NCBI GenBank assembly: GCA_003674045.1
Contig: PENC01000004.1
Location: 124,001 to 188,000, forward strand
Source: Streptomyces griseocarneus
GTDB lineage: Bacteria; Actinomycetota; Actinomycetes; Streptomycetales; Streptomycetaceae
DNA: 64,000 bases
Reading direction: 5' to 3'
A program made the translations under genes and the position numbers. The notes under the pieces were generated by a model, which saw nothing but the letters and a program-made list of their open reading frames with translations, did no database searches and was not told where the DNA came from. This document shows positions 61,018 to 64,000 of the stretch, piece by piece; the stretch's first letter is position 1, and every line of letters starts with the position of its first letter.

Positions 61018-61794
61018 TCAAGAACGGCCACCCCGCCGCACACGCTCGCGGTAAGCCTTCTGCCGGCAGGCCGCCCCGCAATACCGCCCCCGCCGCCCCG
61101 TCCGAGCCACCCGCATATCCCGCCCGCACACCTCACAAGCGCCACTTTCGTCACGCGAAACACGCGGCGGCGGCAGTTTCGTCACGTTCCGGCCAGGCCG
61201 CAGGCTGTCGCACATCAAGGCGGTCATCCGTCCGACAGCTCCGTCCGGCAGGCGGAGGCGCTCCATCGAGAGACACCCGAAGAGAAGGGTCACCACGTCC
61301 TCGATCTGGACGTCCTTCCGTACGGCACCGGCTTCCTGAGCCCTCGTCAGCAGAACCCCCAACGCCCCACGGAAGCCCTCCTCCAGCGCCGGAGTGAGCT
61401 CGAAGAGGCCCTCCGCGCTGGCTTCCAGCGCGTCGAGCAGCGCCTTGTTCCGTGCGGCGAGCCGCACCACCGATGACAGGTAGCGAAAAAAGACGGCTCC
61501 GGGGTCGTCCGAATCCGCCAACTCATCGGCTGTATCGGTGAAAAGCCGTATCCGGTCCGCCACCGTTGCCCTGAACAGCGCTTCCTTCGAAGGGAAATGG
61601 CGATGGACCGTACCCGTACCGACCCCGGCGCGCCGCGCGATCTCCCCGAGCGGAACGGTCAACCCCCCTTCCTCGAAGGCGGATCGTGCCGCTTCGAGGA
61701 TGAGCGCCCTGTTGCGTCGAGCGTCCGACCGGAGGTATGGCGAGAGGTGCGGTGAAGCGGGCGACGGCACCACCGGGCTGCTGCGTCGCGGCAT
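61018..61794 (-). CDS. TetR-family regulator with C-terminal CxxC-CxxxC tail
   Basis: A 258-residue regulator. The TetR helix-turn-helix (about 22-70) reads ALILEAARSAFEEGG and IARRAGVGTGTVHRHFPSKE. The ligand/dimer domain (about 75-200) ends in GRNVTKLPPP. A 40-residue basic tail follows with ACEVCGRDMRV and RYCGAACRQKAYRERVRR, a C-x2-C-x15-C-x3-C pattern that looks like a small zinc ribbon; it is not part of the normal TetR fold. GGAGG precedes ATG 61794. The 71-residue upstream extension is not used. Confidence 0.86.
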   Translation of the reverse strand: MPRRSSPVVPSPASPHLSPYLRSDARRNRALILEAARSAFEEGGLTVPLGEIARRAGVGTGTVHRHFPSKEALFRATVADRIRLFTDTADELADSDDPGAVFFRYLSSVVRLAARNKALLDALEASAEGLFELTPALEEGFRGALGVLLTRAQEAGAVRKDVQIEDVVTLLFGCLSMERLRLPDGAVGRMTALMCDSLRPGRNVTKLPPPRVSRDESGACEVCGRDMRVARTGRRGRYCGAACRQKAYRERVRRGGRS

Positions 61795-61875
61795 GCGCGG
61801 AACCTCCGACGGACGATGGAGCAAAAACGGGCTGGACGTTCCGATTCTATCCGGGCGAACAAACGAGGAGCTGGA

Positions 61876-61891
61876 GCGACGATAACGTCGC
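61876..61891 (-). promoter_or_regulatory. Inverted repeat GCGACG-ATAA-CGTCGC upstream of tetR
   Basis: A 16-base symmetric element 82-97 bases upstream of the regulator start, in the interval that must contain the tetR promoter (a TAGAAT box lies nearer the gene on the minus strand). It fits an autoregulatory TetR operator. Confidence 0.4.
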
Positions 61892-61904
61892 ATACACGAA
61901 AAAA

Positions 61905-61937
61905 GCCGCTGTCGGCACACAGCGCACCGACAGCGGC
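61905..61937 (-). terminator. Intrinsic terminator with U tract
   Basis: On the minus strand an 11-bp stem (GCCGCTGTCGG/CCGACAGCGGC) is followed at once by TTTTTT. It is the second of two tandem terminators after the class V aminotransferase gene. Confidence 0.88.
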
Positions 61938-61997
61938 CCAGGGAAAAATCCGCCGCGCGAAAGGTTTGCCGCGTACCTGCGGCAGAAGCCGGAAGGA

Positions 61998-62035
61998 AGA
62001 AAAACAAGAGCCCCGAGGAGGAAGCTCCCCGGGGC
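61998..62035 (-). terminator. Terminator directly after the aminotransferase gene
   Basis: GCCCCG (62010-62015) and CGGGGC (62030-62035) form the stem on the minus strand, followed by a T-rich run (CTTGTTTTTCTTCC). It starts 25 bases after the stop codon. Confidence 0.7.
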
Positions 62036-62059
62036 CCGACCCGACGTCCAGACCGAGGT

Positions 62060-63196
62060 TCAGCCCCCGATCACCGCATCCCACGCCGCCCCCGCGGCCT
62101 TGAGCGCGTCCTCCACGTCACCCACCGGGCGCGGCTGCCCGTCCAGCGCCCGCAGGCCCGCACCGAGCGCCGACAGCGAGTCCAGGACGACGGCGCGGTC
62201 GGCCGCGGTCCCGTAGTGGTTCACGCGGATCATCTCCGCCGCCAGCGCCCCGCCCGCGGCCTGCAGCGGCACGGCGGGGTCGGCCGCCAGCGCGGCCGCG
62301 ACGACCTCGCGCGCGTCGAGGCCGTCGGAGGCCCGCAGGGTGGTCGCGGCGGGCGCGGCGTCCACGTCACGGACGACGTACGGGGAGAGGGCGCCCAGCG
62401 CCCGTACACCGGCCCGGGTGGCGGCCGCGGCGGCGCGGTGCCGTGCGATGACCGTGTCCAGGCCGGCCGCCTCGATGCGGTCCACGGCCTGCTCCAGGGC
62501 GAGCATCTCCAACTGCGCGGGAGCGTGCGGCAAGGCCTTGCGGCCCCCGTCGATCCAGCGCTCCTTCCAGTCCAGGAGGGAGAGGTACGAGCGGCGCGGG
62601 GCCTGCTCGTTGGCGGCGATCCGGTCCCACGCGCGGGCACTGACCGACACGGCCGACACCCCCGCGGGCCCCGCCATGGCCTTCTGCCCGCCGATGACAC
62701 ACAGGTCGACGCCCCACTCGTCCGTGAGTAGCGGCTCCGCGCCGACAGAGGCCACGGCGTCCAGCATCAGCAGCGCGCCGTGCTCCCGCACGACGGCCCC
62801 GATCTCGGCGACGGGGTTGGTGTTGCCGGTGGCCGCCTCGGCGTGCACCAGGCTGACGAAGTCGATCTCCGGGCGTGCCCGCAGCGCGTCCGCCACCTGC
62901 TCCGGCATGACCGCGCCGCTGAACGGCGCCGTCACCGTGACCACCTCCGCGCCGCAGGAGCGCAGCCAGTCGCCGAACGTCTCCCCGTACGGGCCCGTGA
63001 TGATGTTCAGCGCGGTGCTGCCGGGGCGCACGGCGGAGCGGATGCACGCCTCCAGGGGCAGCAGCGCCTCGCCCTGCATCGCGACGACGCTCTCGCGGGT
63101 GCGCATCAGTGCGGCGACCTTGTCCTCGATGCGCGCGAAGTGCGCGGCGTCGAGGGGTGCGAGGTCGAGCAGGACCGGTGCGGTGTTCGCAGTCAC
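62060..63196 (-). CDS. Class V aminotransferase (alanine-glyoxylate / serine-pyruvate type)
   Basis: PLP-dependent enzyme, 378 residues. GEALLPLEACIRSAV, ITGPYGETFGDW, SLVHAEAATGNTNPV, LMLDAVASVG and the PLP-lysine site GGQKAMAGPAG match the alanine-glyoxylate aminotransferase group. The specific amino donor is not certain. The start GTG 63196 follows GGAAGG; upstream GTG/ATG codons give an untypical N-terminus. Two terminators follow. The neighbour upstream on the same strand is a serine hydrolase gene cut by the window edge. Confidence 0.88.
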   Translation of the reverse strand: MTANTAPVLLDLAPLDAAHFARIEDKVAALMRTRESVVAMQGEALLPLEACIRSAVRPGSTALNIITGPYGETFGDWLRSCGAEVVTVTAPFSGAVMPEQVADALRARPEIDFVSLVHAEAATGNTNPVAEIGAVVREHGALLMLDAVASVGAEPLLTDEWGVDLCVIGGQKAMAGPAGVSAVSVSARAWDRIAANEQAPRRSYLSLLDWKERWIDGGRKALPHAPAQLEMLALEQAVDRIEAAGLDTVIARHRAAAAATRAGVRALGALSPYVVRDVDAAPAATTLRASDGLDAREVVAAALAADPAVPLQAAGGALAAEMIRVNHYGTAADRAVVLDSLSALGAGLRALDGQPRPVGDVEDALKAAGAAWDAVIGG

Positions 63197-63319
63197 GGTG
63201 ACCTTCCAGGTGGTATCGCGCCGCGTGTCGGCGCACGCCAATCTGCTCCGACCTTACGTGGCCCCCGGTCCCGGGGCCCTCCCAGCATGAGTGCCCGCGG
63301 CACGGGGCCGGACGGGCTC

Positions 63320-64000
63320 CTACTGCCACCCGGTCCCGGCCACGCCTCCCGGTACGGCGCCGCTGTCCTCGTACGGCTCGCGCGTGAGCACGAACGTCCC
63401 GACGTCGAGGTGGCTCACGGCCCCGTCCGCCGTGCGTACGACCGTCAGCGTCTCCCCCACGTAGTACGCGTCGAGCCCCGTCCACGTCCCGTCGTCCTCC
63501 GCGCGGAAACGCGAGGCGCGGCCCGTGCCCGCGAGGGGCGTCAGCTCCAGGTCACGGCCGGCGCGCAGTCGCAGGGCGAACGGCGTCGCGCCCCAGTACC
63601 AGGGCCCGGTCAGCTCCAGCAGCGCGTGGTCCGCCTCGCCGCGCGGCTGCCAGGGCGCGGGGATGCGCGGCTCGCGCCCGGCGACCCCCGCCACCAGGTC
63701 GGCCGCCGCGGGTTCCACGGCGTAGCAGGAGGTGGAGTTCGTCAGGACGACCGCGGCCAGCGCCTCCTCGGGGCTCGCCCAGACCGTCGCCACGAACCCG
63801 GGCATCGATCCCGTGTGGCCGATGAGCGTACGGCCGCCGCGCCGCGCCAGCTGCACGCCGAGGCCGTAACCGGACGTCCAGCCGGGGTCCTGCGGGCCGG
63901 ATGCGGGCACCCGCATCCGCGCGACCGCCTCCGCTCCGAGCACCCGCTCGTCACCGTCCATCAAGAACGCCGCGAAGCGGCACAGATCGGCCGCCGTGGA
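63320..64000 (-). CDS. Serine hydrolase / beta-lactamase family protein (C-terminal part)
   Basis: Only the last 226 residues are in the window; the gene continues to the right. YGLGVQLARRGGRTLIGHTGSM-PGF contains the HTG box that replaces KTG in class C beta-lactamase-like esterases. After about 95 residues a separate beta-rich C-terminal domain (WYWGATPFALRLR ... AYYVGETLTV) follows, as in many Streptomyces D-aminopeptidase/esterase homologues. The Ser-x-x-Lys and Tyr motifs would be outside the window, so activity cannot be judged. Confidence 0.85.
   Translation of the reverse strand, partial: STAADLCRFAAFLMDGDERVLGAEAVARMRVPASGPQDPGWTSGYGLGVQLARRGGRTLIGHTGSMPGFVATVWASPEEALAAVVLTNSTSCYAVEPAAADLVAGVAGREPRIPAPWQPRGEADHALLELTGPWYWGATPFALRLRAGRDLELTPLAGTGRASRFRAEDDGTWTGLDAYYVGETLTVVRTADGAVSHLDVGTFVLTREPYEDSGAVPGGVAGTGWQ

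Overview
The window is from the chromosome of a Streptomyces or close relative. The DNA is very GC-rich and third codon positions are almost all G or C. Starts are often GTG, several promoters look leaderless, and the gene content includes the sporulation protein SsgA, found only in morphologically complex actinomycetes. Gene order (pepP, ycnI, sco, PCuAC, copCD, dtpA, pheA, serS ... cydABCD, hisC ... thiC ... ssgA) follows, from memory, the conserved core on one side of oriC in Streptomyces coelicolor. I see no insertion sequence, prophage, tRNA, rRNA or CRISPR array. Calls are from reading the sequence; no database search was run.

Layout. 0-3 kb: aminopeptidase P, an SDR oxidoreductase behind a perfect inverted-repeat operator, and an anti-sigma-like ATPase. 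3.3-9.7 kb: an extracellular copper module (membrane protein, YcnI, Sco, PCuAC, CopC-CopD, Tat-exported DyP peroxidase), with five 13-bp tandem units upstream. 9.7-13.3 kb: pheA, an intergenic region carrying a cluster of DnaA boxes, serS and a HAD phosphatase. 13.4-21 kb: rhomboid-like protease, GntR regulator and MFS exporter, APH-like kinase, and a four-gene double ABC-2 transporter. 21.2-26 kb: an operon of M24 protein, EphD-like hydrolase-SDR fusion, ferritin-like hydrolase and MerR regulator. 26-30.8 kb: PspAB, HtpX, LLM oxidoreductase, HAD phosphatase, M23 peptidase. 30.9-39 kb: cytochrome bd operon cydA-cydB-cydDC plus a DosS-like histidine kinase under a perfect Rex operator. 39.5-46.6 kb: hisC, LacI regulator, metallophosphoesterase, membrane protein, and thiC behind a TPP riboswitch. 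46.7-52 kb: YibE/F transporter, mini NfeD-like protein, flotillin, ssgA, and three small proteins. 52.3-64 kb: LysR, Nudix, flavohemoglobin with a hexapeptide-repeat extension, HAD, SEDS protein, GlcG/HbpS-like protein, MFS and MarR pair, TetR with a cysteine tail, class V aminotransferase and a partial serine hydrolase.

Themes. Copper delivery (3-9.6 kb), bd oxidase assembly under NADH control (31-39 kb) and a flavohemoglobin (54 kb) belong to redox and respiratory physiology. SsgA, the SEDS protein, the M23 peptidase and the copper/DyP module relate to cell wall and development. Outside the genes, the main signals are six copies of one dispersed repeat that always reads in the sense of a nearby upstream gene, the DnaA-box cluster, and several operator-like inverted repeats.
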